Shown: positions 39,476-51,540 of the stretch, in pieces
Layout: each line of letters starts with the position of its first letter
Numbering within the stretch: the stretch's first letter is position 1
DNA from: Halocaridina rubra
Lineage: Eukaryota > Arthropoda > Malacostraca > Decapoda > Atyidae
Length of the DNA: 64,000 bases
NCBI GenBank assembly: GCA_037179515.1
Contig: JAXCGZ010003877.1
Span: 62,001-126,000 of the forward strand
Direction of reading: 5' to 3'
The notes under the pieces: generated by a model
Database searches by the model: none
Seen by the model: only the letters and a program-made list of their open reading frames with translations
What the model was told of the DNA's origin: nothing
Made by a program: the position numbers and the translations under genes

Positions 39476-40395
39476 TGTAACCCCTCGCTATATCGTGGTT
39501 CACCTATCGCGAATTTGTTGCATCGCGGTTTTTTTTGCGAGTTTTTTTTTTCTGGGCATATGCAAAAATATTTTAAAAAATAATTTTCAGTATTTTCATT
39601 ATTTTATTGAAACAAATGGAGAAAACTGACCAGAAGCATCGACCCTACATAAAAGTGGGAAAAGATGTAGACGAAGAAGAAGAATTGAAAAAAAAAAATT
39701 CATTATTTTATTGATAAAAAATGTATCTCCCAGCCTGAGAATAATAAAACAGTAAGAAAGAGTAAAAAAACATAAATTCGAACATATAACTCTGCATCAT
39801 AGAAAGTACGATACCGGTATCAGTGTTTCGGAAAACGCAAAGGGACGCACCTACGTGAGCTAGCATATATTAAAATTTCCAGTATTTTCATTATTTTATT
39901 GATAAAAAAACGTTTTTCTTAGCCTAAGAATAATAAAACAGTAAAAAAATAGTAAAAAACATAAGTACTCACAGTATTGCACCATGTAAAATATGATACC
40001 GGTATCAGCGTTTCGGAAAACGAAAAGGGTCGCACCTACGTGAGCTAGTACATATTGAAATTTTCATTATTTTATTGATGAGAAAAGTATTTCCTAGCCT
40101 AAGAGTAATAAAACAGTAAAAAAATAGTAAAAAACATAAATTTAAACATATACACTCGCAGTATTGCACCATGTGAAATACTGTACAATAGCGTACACTG
40201 TATTGGCGTCTTCGAAAACGCAAAGGCTCGCACCTATGTGAGATAGTTCATGGAATTCTATTGGCTGAAAGGGTGAGAGACGACGAATCACAGAATTGTT
40301 TTTCTGTATGTTCTGTATCATGGGGTCTGATTGGCTTTTGATTGAAGCTTGGTTCTCCCACCATCTTCCATCGTCTCTCCTAACTCGTTCAATCT

Positions 40396-42063
40396 AAGGA
40401 GTTTCAGTCAGTATTTACAGTAGAAAATACCCCACCCCCTCAGATTGCAGGGATAGAAGCTCAAGGGCCGGTATTAGAGAACATCAACCTTACAGCCACA
40501 GAGGTATGCAAAGCGCTGATGGATTTAGATGTTCATAAAGCTACAGGTCCTGATGACATATCCCCTCATGTGCTTAAAAAATGCGCAAACACAATATCAG
40601 TGGCAAGTATCATATTTAAGGAGTCACTGGAGTCGGGGGAGATTCCAAGATGCTGGAAACAAGCAAATGTGATACCTATCTTCAAAAAGGGAAGGAGAGA
40701 TACGGCTCTGAACTATAGATCAGTTTCCTTGACCAGCACAGTTTGCAACGTTATGGAAAAACTACTAAGGAAACATATCTCTCTTCACTTGGAATCCTTC
40801 AACTTTTTGTCAGTGAGGCAACATGGCTTCAGAGAAGGTAGATCAACAGTAACAAACTTACTAGAATTTTATGATGAGGTAAGCCAAATCTTACAGGAAA
40901 GAGAGGGCTGGGCAGATTGCATATTCCTAGACTTCCAGAAAGCGTTTGACACTGTTCCACATGGGAGACTTATTAGGAAGCTGCAATCAATGGCTAGAAT
41001 AGGTGGAAATGTTTTGGAATGGATAAAAACTTACTTTGAAGGAAGGGAACAGAGGGTTAGAGTAAGACACTCAGTGTCTGAATGGAGAAGAGTTAGTAGT
41101 GGAGTTCCACAGGGTTCAGTTTTAGGGCCACTTTTGTTCCTTGTATATGTAAATGACCTAGCAGAGTCTGTAAATTCATTCATGAATATGTTTGCAGATG
41201 ATGCAAAGATTGTGAAGAAAGTAAAAAACGAGACCAATGGTAGAGAACTTCAGGAGGATCTAAATAATCTGCATGAGTGGTCAGAAAAGTGGCTAATGAA
41301 ATTCAATACTTCAAAATGTAAGGTAATGAGAATGGGTACAAGTGCAAGAAGGCCCAAGCTTGACTACTCGGTGGCTGGAGTACAACTTCAAGAGACAGAA
41401 AATGAGAGAGATCTAGGAGTAAACATACTGGCAGATTTGTCTCCAGAAATACATATAAATGGCATAGTAAGGGCAGCATATGCATTCTTATCAAATGTAA
41501 GGGTAGCCTTCAGGCACATGGACAAGGAAATGTTCAGAAATATTTATGTAACCTATGTGTGGCCAAAACTGGAATATGCAGCCCCCTTTTGGAATCCGCA
41601 CTTGAAAAAGCACATAGCTAAGCTTGAAAAAGTTCAAAGACATGCCACGAAACTGGTGCCAGAAATACGCAATCTCAGATATGATGAGAGGCTGAGGGAA
41701 TTAGACTTACCATCACTCGAAGCTAGAAGAGTGAGGGGGGATATGGTGACAGTCTTTAAATTCCTTCATGGTTATGATAGAGTGGATAGGGATCGATATT
41801 TTGATATGGCTGGCTCTAGAACTAGAGGTCATAGTTTGAAGCTTGGTAAGAAAACTTCTTTGCAGGATGTAAGGAAATACTTTTTCAGTGTAAGAGTAGT
41901 TGATAATTGGAATTGGCTAAGCGAGGAGGTAGTTAATGCTATTTCAATCCATAGTTTTAAGGACAGGTATGATAAGTATCACTAAGTCTAAAATGGAACC
42001 GATCAGGAGACGGGATGATACGAGCTTTGGGCTCTTTCCTGTAAACACAATTAGGTAATCACA
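40396..42063 (+). mobile_element. CR1-like LINE nested in Tigger
   Basis: 5'-truncated copy of the 57317-60035 family. It ends AATTAGGTAATCAC with a single 14-bp unit. Differences from the other copies are scattered substitutions and one 3-base deletion near 40605. Confidence 0.88.
40399..41985 (+). pseudogene. CR1-like LINE ORF2, RT and C-terminus
   Basis: The frame is open from the truncation point (EFQSVFTVENTPPP) to TAA at 41985, about 528 codons; the first in-frame ATG is at 40519. It contains RT from KATGPDDISPHVLKKCA through SGVPQGSVLGPLLFLVYVND, the catalytic FADD, and the C-terminal LRYDERLRELDLPSLEARR region. The endonuclease is missing because of 5' truncation. No stop or frameshift interrupts the rest. 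Confidence 0.85.
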
Positions 42064-42133
42064 TGTGCGCCGTTCATGTTGTGCTTATTAATACGTTATG
42101 CTTCAGGGGTTTTATCGATAACAGTCTCCTATG

Positions 42134-42450
42134 CCTCAACAGACTCCTCTTTAATTTCAAGCGGCTCCTGCAGATCTACTTTAACGCTTGATTTACAAGA
42201 GATTTGCTCTACTTGGGGAGCATCAGTATCATTTCCTTTGCCTGAACAGACTCGTCTTTAATTTCAAGCGGCTCCTGCAGATCTTCTTCAATGTCTAATT
42301 TACAAGAGATTTCCTCTACTGTTGGAGTATCAGTATCATTTCCTTTGCCTCAACAAACTCCTCTTTAATTTCAAGCCGCTTCTGCAGATCTTCTTTAACG
42401 TCTGATTTACAAGAGATTTCCTCTACTGGGGGAGCATTAGTATAATTTTC
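42134..42450 (-). repeat. Three 107-bp tandem units, acidic-peptide-like
   Basis: Units start at 42134, 42241 and 42348. On the minus strand each reads as an acidic peptide (for example EEISCKSDVKEDLQ then LEIKEEFVE) in a different frame, because 107 is one base short of 36 codons. The minus frame 42316-42549 joins the third unit to MMEVDGIENCENYTN. This resembles VKEE-type acidic regions of arthropod zinc-finger proteins and may be a captured host exon; the match is weak. Confidence 0.5.
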
Positions 42451-42583
42451 ACAGTTTTCAATGCCATCCACTTCCATCATAAAAGGAGAAGGAACACAAT
42501 TGGTTTCTGAAGACTGACCTGAATTGAGACCAGTTTGTGCAAAGTCCAAAGTATATTTTAACTATCACTGATAGGAGTATAAC

Positions 42584-42718
42584 ATGGCCAAAGAACTCCA
42601 ACAACTGTCGCAGGAGCATGACGATAATATGGTTCGTTCGGTGCACTTCTGCAATATTATCAACAATGCCATGACTCCTTACAAAACCATCTTTGCACAA
42701 AAGAAGAAACAGCGATAG
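42584..42718 (+). pseudogene. Tigger transposase C-terminal remnant
   Basis: A 44-residue frame from ATG 42584 with AKELQQLSQEHDDN and NNAMTPYKTIFAQKKKQR to TAG. Reading on past the stop gives QLPITMFFSPKK. This KKKQRQLxITxFF style of ending is typical of Tigger/CENP-B-like transposases. The middle of the gene is gone. Confidence 0.55.
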
Positions 42719-43003
42719 CAACTCCCCATTACCATGTTCTTCTCTCCCAAAAAGCAGCCGTAAAGCTGTCATTGGCTGTGGAGTATGTACACGTCATCAT
42801 CATGTCATTCAACGTAAGCTTACCTATCACGTTCATATAAATTTACACTTGCACGCTGTTATTGATATAGTAAAGGGTGGTTTGTCAACCATGAAGGGAG
42901 GGTTTATACAGTAAAGGTAAAAATAAATGTAGGATACCTATGTATGGTGCTCCTACTTCGCAGATTTTCACCTATTGCGGCCGGTCCCGGAAACGAGGGA
43001 GCA

Positions 43004-43174
<171 letters not shown>

Positions 43175-43285
43175 CTGTGTTGCCTCACTTATCGTGGTAG
43201 TTCGGTTCCGGGACCCGGCGCGAACCAGGAAATCCGCGAAGTAGGATCCGCCTATATGTAAATAGATATTTTAATATATTTTTAA

Positions 43286-43850
43286 GTTTACACTGTATAA
43301 ACCCTACTTGCACTGTTAAAAAAACACCCTTTACATTATAAATAACAGCAAGCAACGTAAATTTTTATGAAAGTGAAAGAGAAAATTACGGTGAATGAGG
43401 TGATAATGACGTGACATACATACTCATTTACAATTATTTTTTCGTTTACGTACTGTATAAACCCTCCCTGCACTGTTAAAAAAACACCCTTTACATTATA
43501 AATAACAGCAAGCAACGTAAATTTTTATGAAAGTGATAGATAAAATTACGGTGAATGAGGTGATAATGACGTGACATACTCATTTACAATTATTTTTTCG
43601 TTTACGTACTGTATAAACCCTCCCTGCACTGTTAAAAAAAAAACACCCTTTACATTATAAATAACAGCAAGCAACGTAAATTTTTATGAAAGTGATAGAT
43701 AAAATTACGATGAATGAGGTGATGATGACGTGACTCACATACTCATTTACAATTATTTTTTCGTTTACGAACTGTATAAACCCTCCCTGCACTGTTAAAA
43801 AAACACCCTTTACATTATAAAGAACAGCACGCAACGTAAATTTCAATAAA
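43286..43850 (-). repeat. 159-bp minisatellite, four units, minus orientation
   Basis: Anchor word GCAACGTAAA recurs at about 43352, 43512, 43672 and 43831. Each unit holds AAACCCTCCCTGCACTGTTA and GGTGAATGAGGTGATAATGA. Confidence 0.92.
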
Positions 43851-43904
43851 AAAATGAAAATACTGAAAAAAAAAAAATTCAATATTTTAATATTTTTGCG
43901 TATA

Positions 43905-45357
43905 CAGTGTTACCTCGGTTATTCGCGCTTCTTGGTTCGCGTTCTCACTCTATCGCATTTTTTTTTTTATAAATTATTATTTTATTTTATGGGTATACGC
44001 AAAAATATTAAAATATTGAAAATTTATTTTTTCAGTATTTTCATTTTTTATTGAAATTTACGTTGCATGCTGTTATTTATAATGTAAAGGGTGTTTTTTT
44101 AACAGTGAAGGGAGGGTTTATACAGTTCGTAAACGAAAAAATAATTGTAAATGAGTATGTGTGTCATGTCATCATCACCTCATTCATCGTAATTTTATCT
44201 ATCACTTTCATAAAAATTTACGTTGCTTGCTGTTATTTATAATGTAAAGGGTGTTTTTTAACAGTGCAGGGAGGGTTTATACAGTACGTAAATGAAAAAA
44301 TAACTGTAAATGAGTATGTATATCACGTCATTATCACCTCATTCACCGTAATTTTATCTATCACTTTCATAAAAATTTACGTTGCTTGCTGTTATTTATA
44401 ATGTAAAGGGTGTTTTTTAACAGTGCAAGGAGGGTTTATACAGTACGTAAACGAAAAAATAATTGTAAATGAGTATGTATGTCGCGTCATTATTACCTCA
44501 TTCACCGTAATTTTATATATCACTTTCATAAAAATTACGTTGCTTGCTGTTATTTATAATGTAAAGGGTGTTTTTTTAACAGTGCAGGGAGGGTTTATAC
44601 AGTACGTAAACGAAAAAATAATTGTAAATGAGTATGTATATCACGTCATTATCACCTTATTCACCGTAATTTTATCTACCACTTTCATAAAAATTTAAGT
44701 TGCTTGCTGTTACTTATAATGTAAAGGGTGTTTTTTTAACAGTGCAGGGAGGGTTTATACAGTACGTAAACGAAAAAATAATTGTAAATGAGTATGCATA
44801 TCACGTCATTATCACCTCATTCACCGTAATTTTATCTATCACTTTCATAAAAATTTAAGTTGCTTGCTGTTATTTATAATGTAAAGGGTGTTTTTTAACA
44901 GTGCAGGGAGGGTTTATACTGTACGTAAACGAAAAAATAATTGTAAATGTGTATGTATGTCACGTCATCATCACATTCACGGTAAGTTTTCCTATCACTT
45001 TCATAAAAATTTACGTTGCTTGCTGTTATCTATAATGTTAAGGGTGTTTTTTATAACAGTGCAGGGAGGGGTTATACAGTACGTAAACGAAAAAATAATT
45101 GTAAATGAGTATGTATGTCACGTCATTATCACCTTATTCACCGTAATTTTATCTATCACTTTCATTAAAATTTACGTTGCTTGCTGTTATTTATAATGTA
45201 AAGGATGTTTTTTTAACAGTGCAGGGAGGGTTTATACAGTGTAAACGTAAAAATATATTAAAATACCTATGTACATATGGGCGGATCCTACTTCGCGGAT
45301 TTCCTGGTTCGCGGTGGGTCCCGGAACCGAACTACCGCAATAAGTGAGGCAACACTG
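43905..45357 (+). mobile_element. Nested family A Tigger element
   Basis: It begins CAGTGTTACCTCGGTTATTC and ends AAGTGAGGCAACACTG. It is flanked by TA at 43903-43904 and TA at 45358-45359, the expected 2-bp target duplication, and sits inside the outer element in opposite orientation. Most of its 1453 bp is eight units of the minisatellite. No transposase. Confidence 0.9.
44058..45230 (+). repeat. 159-bp minisatellite, eight units, plus orientation
   Basis: TTACGTTGCTTGCTGTTATT recurs at about 44058, 44218, 44377, 44535, 44696, 44857, 45013 and 45172. The short ORFs it creates (66-102 residues) are artefacts of the repeat. Confidence 0.95.
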
Positions 45358-45446
45358 TACCCATAAAATAAAATAATAATTTATCCAAAAAAAAACTGCG
45401 ATAGAGTGAGAACGCGAACCAAGAAGCACGAATAACCGGGGTAACA

Positions 45447-45559
<113 letters not shown>

Positions 45560-45834
45560 GTTCTTGTAATAACGCAAAAATAGTTCTCAGAAGTGATGGG
45601 TAAATCGAAAATCGCATAGAAAAAAAGAGTCATTCACCATAGGAAACAGTGATAAAGGGCATAGATGTGTTCCACACCCTTACATAGACACAATATGCCA
45701 AAGATGTAAGATAAGTAAAAACATATTTTATAAGTACATAACAAAGCAGGAAGCCCTGTATCTATTTTTAAGAGTATACAATAAATATTCAGATTTACTG
45801 TACAGCAAGAAATTAACATACTGTACTGTACTTT

Positions 45835-47420
45835 ATTATGCGGTGGGCAACAGGCATACGTGCCTGGTGGCAGTGAGCATGTAACTTAAGCGGTAGAAGA
45901 GGAGGACGATGCAGGAAAACGAACCTCTATCTGCAAATGTAAACAAAGATAAAATAAAAATTATAAATAACCAAAGAAAGACTAAAGAACAAAACAGAAA
46001 ATCATTATGCAATGCCTAGATGTAAAATATATTCTACTCAGTCTATAGGTGCACAACAGGTAAGGGCCGAGCGTGGTGGCGGTGAGCACGTGACGTCAGC
46101 AGTAGTGGAAGAGGAAGGGGAAGCGTTAGAATGAACCCCATCTGCAAACGTAATCAAAGATAAAATAAACACAACAAAAGCAAGATTAAAAAACTAAAAA
46201 AAAAATTATCATTATGCAAAGCCTGAATTACTGTAAAAAAAAAAAAAAAGATAATGCATTATACTCACTCTATTATACGATGAGCAACAGGTATGGGACA
46301 ATTGTAGTGGCGTTGAGCACGTGACATCAGCGGTACAAGAAGAGGAGAAGGAACCCCTATCTGCCAAACGTAAGAAACAATTAACAAAAGCAAGACTAGA
46401 AAACTAAAATTTTTCATTATGCAACGCCTGAATTACTGTAACAAAATAATATATAAAACACATTCTACTCACTTTATATAAAAAGATAACACACATTCTA
46501 CTCACTTTATATAAAAAGATAATACACATTCTACTCACTCTATTATACGGTAACCAACAGGTATGGGATGTGCATGGTGGCGGTGCGTACTTGACACAAG
46601 CGGTATTAGAAGAGGAGAACGAACCTCTGTCTGCCAAACATAAGAAACAGTTAACAAAAGTAAGACTAGAAAACTAATTTTTTTCATTATGCAATGCCTG
46701 AATTAAAAAAAAAAAAAAATTAAACACATTCTACTCGCCCTATATACGGTGACCAACAGGTATGGGATGAGCGTGGTGGCAGTGAGCACTTGACATAAGC
46801 GGTATTAGAAGAGGAGAACAAACCTCTATCTGCAAACATAAAAAAACATTTAACTAATGCAAGACCAGAAAACTAAATTTTTTTCATTATGCAACGCCTG
46901 AATTACTATAACAAGAATAAATATAAAACACATTCTACTCACTCTATATACGGTGAGCAACAGCTATGGGCCGAGCGTGGTGGCAGCGAGCACGTGACAT
47001 AAGCAGTAGGAGGCGAGGAGAGGGAAGCGTTAGAACGAAACCCCAGCTGAAAAAATAAATACAGTAACAAAAAAATTAATAAAAGCAAAACTAGAAATTT
47101 TTTTATTATGCAATACACAGTAATGATGTACAATAAAAAATATTACACACATTCTACTCACTTTATATACTGTGAGCAACAGTCGTCGAGCGTGTTTGAG
47201 GGGACCAGGTGATATAGGCAATAGGAGGAAGTGGAAGAGCCAACCCCTAGCTGCAAAAATAAATAAAGCTATCATTAAAAAAATGAAAAAACAACAGTAG
47301 AAAACTCTTTTATAATTATGCACCGACTGAATATAACATTGTAGTATGATATTAAAAACAAAAACAAAAAAGACGTAAGATTACAGAGGTGTACTCACTC
47401 TATGTACGATGGGCAACAGT
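45835..47420 (-). repeat. About 220-bp tandem repeat, eight diverged units
   Basis: The words ATTCTACTCACTCTATTATA and GGTGAGCAACAGGTATGGG, or variants, recur near 45835, 46040, 46270, 46540, 46740, 46945, 47165 and 47400. Each unit ends in AAAGCAAGACTAGAAAACTA and CATTATGCAACGCCTGAAT. Two or three related units occur at 31450-31920. Confidence 0.85.
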
Positions 47421-47764
47421 CATACTGGGACAAGCTGGGTGGCCTTGACAAGGTGAGTTAAATGGTAGGAGAGGGAGGTGAAGAGGAGGAGGACTAATAG
47501 GGAGAGCTATCCCCTGGTTGAGGTTGGGGTTCATACTGCTTAGATGTGCTGGGTTGAGGGTCATCAATATCACTTTTTTTTTCACTGAAAAGTAAGAATC
47601 AAGAGTTGCCAGCCTTGCAATCATCCTCTTTTCTTTTATTATTTCCTTATTGCAGGAAATATTATGCAAAATTTTTCTGGATGTAATGTCTGCACACACT
47701 ATATTGGGAACTTCCTTATCCAATATTTCCAAGGCACTCTCGATCAGGTGAAAAAATTTAGTTA

Positions 47765-48771
47765 ATCCACTCGCAATGGATTAACTGTGGCTTTCAGAAT
47801 GTGCTCCTGCCTCGATTTCCTCCCTCTCCTGATGTTGTCGTTCAAATTCTATGTCCTCCAAGTCCTCAGCAGTCAATTCCTCCGTGTGGGAAGCAAGAAG
47901 GGCATCCACATTCTCCTCATTAACATCGGTGAATCCCACACGATGTGCGAAGTGAACACACTTAAGTCTCGTCTTTGACAGCCGATCATTTAGATCAAAA
48001 CCTGAGAAAAAGTTCACTAATTGCGGGCCAACATTCTTCCAGGCTCTATTAAGACATGACTGAGTTACTTCAGCCCAAGAATCCTTCACAAACCATATGG
48101 CGTGCTTGATATTAAATGCTCTAGTATTCTTTAACCTCGGTCTTCTTTACATCTAGGTCCGAGATATCGCCGGCCTCAGCTGCTCTCTCAAGGTCACCCA
48201 TGCTGACGTCAGTTTTACTGCTGAGATCTTTAAAAGAATGCTTGAGGTAGTGCGATTTCAGCATATGCAATACCCCCTGGTACATTGGTTGAAGGAGGGA
48301 AGTTTTATTTGGCGGTATAAATACAACTTTGATGTTCTGATGGATATCGGCGATTGACACAGGACGGGCTGGAGCATTATCTAAGAGCAGAAGAATTTAG
48401 AAGGGTAAATCATGACTATTGCAATAGATTTTTAACTCTTTGGAAAGACGTGTCATGAAGTAATCCTTAAAAATACTCCCAGTCATCCATCCTTTTGGAT
48501 ATGAATACCAGTACACTGGAAGTAACTCTTTATAGTATCCCTTGAGTGCTCGAGGATTTTTCGAATGGTAAATCATTACCGGCTTCAGCTTCATGTTGCC
48601 CTCAGCGTTAGCACCAATCAGTAGGGTAAAATGATCTTTTGCTGCCTTATATCCAAAAGCTCGATTTTCCTCTATGGAAATATACGTCCTTTCTGGGATT
48701 CGCTTCCAGAATAAAGCAGTTTAGTCCATATTGAAAATCTGCCTGGACGTATATCCCCCTTTGTTGGGGGA
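47765..48771 (-). pseudogene. TIGD1-like Tigger transposase, C-terminal two-thirds
   Basis: Read from 48771 leftward: GGYTSRQIFNMD (first catalytic Asp) followed by a stop where the family has Glu, then TALFWKRIPERTY, then NMKLKPVMIYHSKNPRALK (48397-48594). Next come LLLLDNAPARPVSIADIHQN (second catalytic Asp), VVFIPPNKTSLLQPMYQGVL (family QPMDQGV; here Asp is Tyr), and 47781-48089 with SCLNRAWKNVGPQL and HTEELTAEDLEDIE. Stops at 48736 and 48121 and a frame change near 48395 show it is dead. The N-terminal DNA-binding domain is cut away by the Gypsy LTR. Confidence 0.82.
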
Positions 48772-50844
48772 ATGGTAGAGTGTTGTTAAGAATATGTTTT
48801 ACTAAGGGGACTCAAAGTACTGAGCTCGGTTAAGAGCTCACAAACAGACAGGTCAGATATTTGTACTTAAACACCCTACCCGTTATACCACTACTCGGTT
48901 AAATGAAACTCAGAATTCAACTTTCTTTTAATTTTGGAAATGCAATAACATTAAAAGAATTGAATTAAATTTCTCAAATTAAATTTTATGAAATGCTGCC
49001 TCGAATCCCGGAGGTGGTGAGCACGATTTTGTTTCCTGGCACCACGGACGTATGCCAAGACTTTGGCCTCAACTCGACGATTACCTCTGTCACACAGGCA
49101 GAGTAGAAGAGAGGACACTGCAATAGCAGAAACAGAAACGACACACTGTTAATAATGGGAAACTGAAAGCATGAATACACATATAATGAGTTTCCAATAT
49201 TATTCTACTAGATAAAAATATACTGATTAGTCACAGCTAACCAGAAATATTTATGCTACCATAATAGCATACAAAACCATTAATTCTTTGTTGGTATTAA
49301 AGGAAAACAATTTATTCACAATAAATGAAGCATAAGCAAGACAAATACAGTACTGTATGTATTCTTTAAATTGTGGGCAACCACAAAAGTTGCAATGCTT
49401 ATTACTGATTTGCAATTAATATGGTAAACCACTCTATTTATGATAAAGGAAGAATCTACGAGATAACTACAGCATTCATTCACTTTTGGTTATCAAGAAC
49501 TGTTTGCAATGAAAAGAGGGTGCAAAACCACCTTTTGAAGTATTTTCAACTTATAACTCAAAACACTTTATCCCCAACATATGAAGACTTAGCAAGATAA
49601 ATACAGTATGCGTTCATTAGATTGTGGTTAACAGGAAATATTTGCAAAGCCAACAGGGTAAAATTACCTTTTATTTATTTGCAGTTTAACACGTTAGTTA
49701 AATGATTAATTATTTGCAATTTATATAGCAAATAGCTTTATTCAGGAGTTTTTGACGTAAAACACTTTATTTACGATGATAGAAAGGGGTGAAATGAAAT
49801 TAGAATTTATTAGAAGGGATAGATTTTTACGGGCTCAAAACCAGTCTTCAGAGGATGAGATTTTTGTTTATCGCATTCAATGAAAAGAAACTTCTTAGCA
49901 ATGTATATCAGCTGTAAATTCCAGGTTAAGGAATTAACTTTGGCAAGTGAGGTTCCAGTTAGGTAATCTACAAATTTCGTTTGTATGGGAACGGAATCTG
50001 AGAAAAAATTTGTAGGATTTAGCCAGTAACGAATGTAACTAATTCTCGAAAAACCAATTTGCTTGACCCACGAGCTTTACCATACACTATCCCTTACTTT
50101 GTTTGTGCCAGTTGAATTCCTGCGAAGATGCCATGTAAATAAGGTTTGAAATAAACTTGACTGCTGAGGCGAGATGCTGCCTCTGGGATGTTTGGCCGCC
50201 AAATTAGGACGCTTCAATTTCCCTCCTGGTGACGTTCTGTAAAATATATTTCTAGAGCAGTAACTGGCTCTTATATCATATAAGGACTACTTTAGTGGTG
50301 GTCCCTGGCAGGCAATTATAGCAGAGATGCAAGGGAGAGACAGTATTTTAGGTGAAACAAGTGGAAGCAAATAAAATAAAACGAGAATAATAATGGAAAG
50401 TTAGGTTACTGGTAAACAATCTCTAGGACGTTCTTTGTGTTGTAGGAGACGGAATTTAAGTACTCAAATAATAAAGAAGCTACTGAAATATATCTAGACA
50501 GGCTAATGACATAACAGCAAGGTCAAATTTATAACAAAATTATCAGCAAGAGCTATTTTATCATAAGAAAATTGTAAACAAAACGTATCTGATAGGTTCA
50601 CTGAAAAGGTGGAAATGTAGGAGCAGCCTTTATATCGGGACTCTGCTTCTACACGTACAGGAATAGTAAATAAGGTATATTTGAAATTAGCTATAAGCTA
50701 AGATATAAATTGCAAATAATCATAATCTGCAAAAGTCAAGAAGTTGGAATTATTTTTTTAATTAGAAAAATGACAGTTAAGTTACTAAATTAACTAATAA
50801 GGCATCTAACAGCCTCTGGTAACTTTAAGTAAAACACTGTCACA
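48772..50844 (-). repeat. Complete 3' LTR of Gmr1-like copy 2
   Basis: It runs from TGTTGGGGG to CTGTCACA and aligns end to end with the solo LTR at 32835-34851. On the element strand it follows the purine-rich AGAAAGGGCCTT, so the LTR starts TGTGACAGTG. The length of about 2.07 kb is long for a Gypsy LTR. Confidence 0.88.
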
Positions 50845-51540
50845 AAGGCCCTTTCTAGAGAATATTGAATTAGCAAAATTCTACTGCAGAAGGCGATAAA
50901 AGAACAGAGGAAGTTACGGTGACTTCAGTGTTATTATGAGGGATGAGATATCCTTCTCATGGAAAAGAACAAATGAACGATAAGAATGGGATCCACCACT
51001 GGAACAAATCATACTATTAGGAAAAGTGAACAAGTCTTATAACAAAACATTAAATTACATGCAAAACATAAAAGAAATGTGATCAAATTCAAATTTCAAG
51101 AAAATTAAATCACAAGTAGATATCAGTGAATATCAGTATTTAAGTTTAAGAATGCTTCACATGCAATAAAACAATAAAATAATATACAAAAAAATTACAG
51201 TATACGCAAATGGAAAACTTGAACCAAGTCGTCATTAACATTGGCGACTGGATTTAAAACAGTTTCAGCTATTCAACACTAAACTAAAATGTTTCTGCCA
51301 TGTTCTGGCTTTCAGACTCCCACAAAGGGAAATATAAAACTACGATGAAAGAAATTTTCTTCATTTTTTTCGTCTTCCATTAGAAATAATGATTATATGC
51401 TAATATAAACAAGTACAGTACAGTATTAAAGACATAAAAGATAAACATAAAGAATAAACAACACATCAGAGAAGGAAGCTTTACTGACTAGTCAAATTGA
51501 GGCTAACATCACCAGCTTCCTCATTTGAGGGTAATGACTG
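50845..51540 (-). other. 3' untranslated stretch of Gmr1-like copy 2
   Basis: Matches 4451-5085 of copy 1 closely. No ORF. It lies between the RNase H stop and the purine tract next to the LTR. Confidence 0.7.

Noticed and set aside
44423..45196. Small proteins with repeated VNEYV...FIKI segments
   Set aside because: These are frames running through the 159-bp minisatellite inside Tigger elements and have no start context or independent conservation.
43286..45230. CRISPR-like array
   Set aside because: The units are about 159 bp with no unique spacers between constant repeats, inside a eukaryotic transposon.
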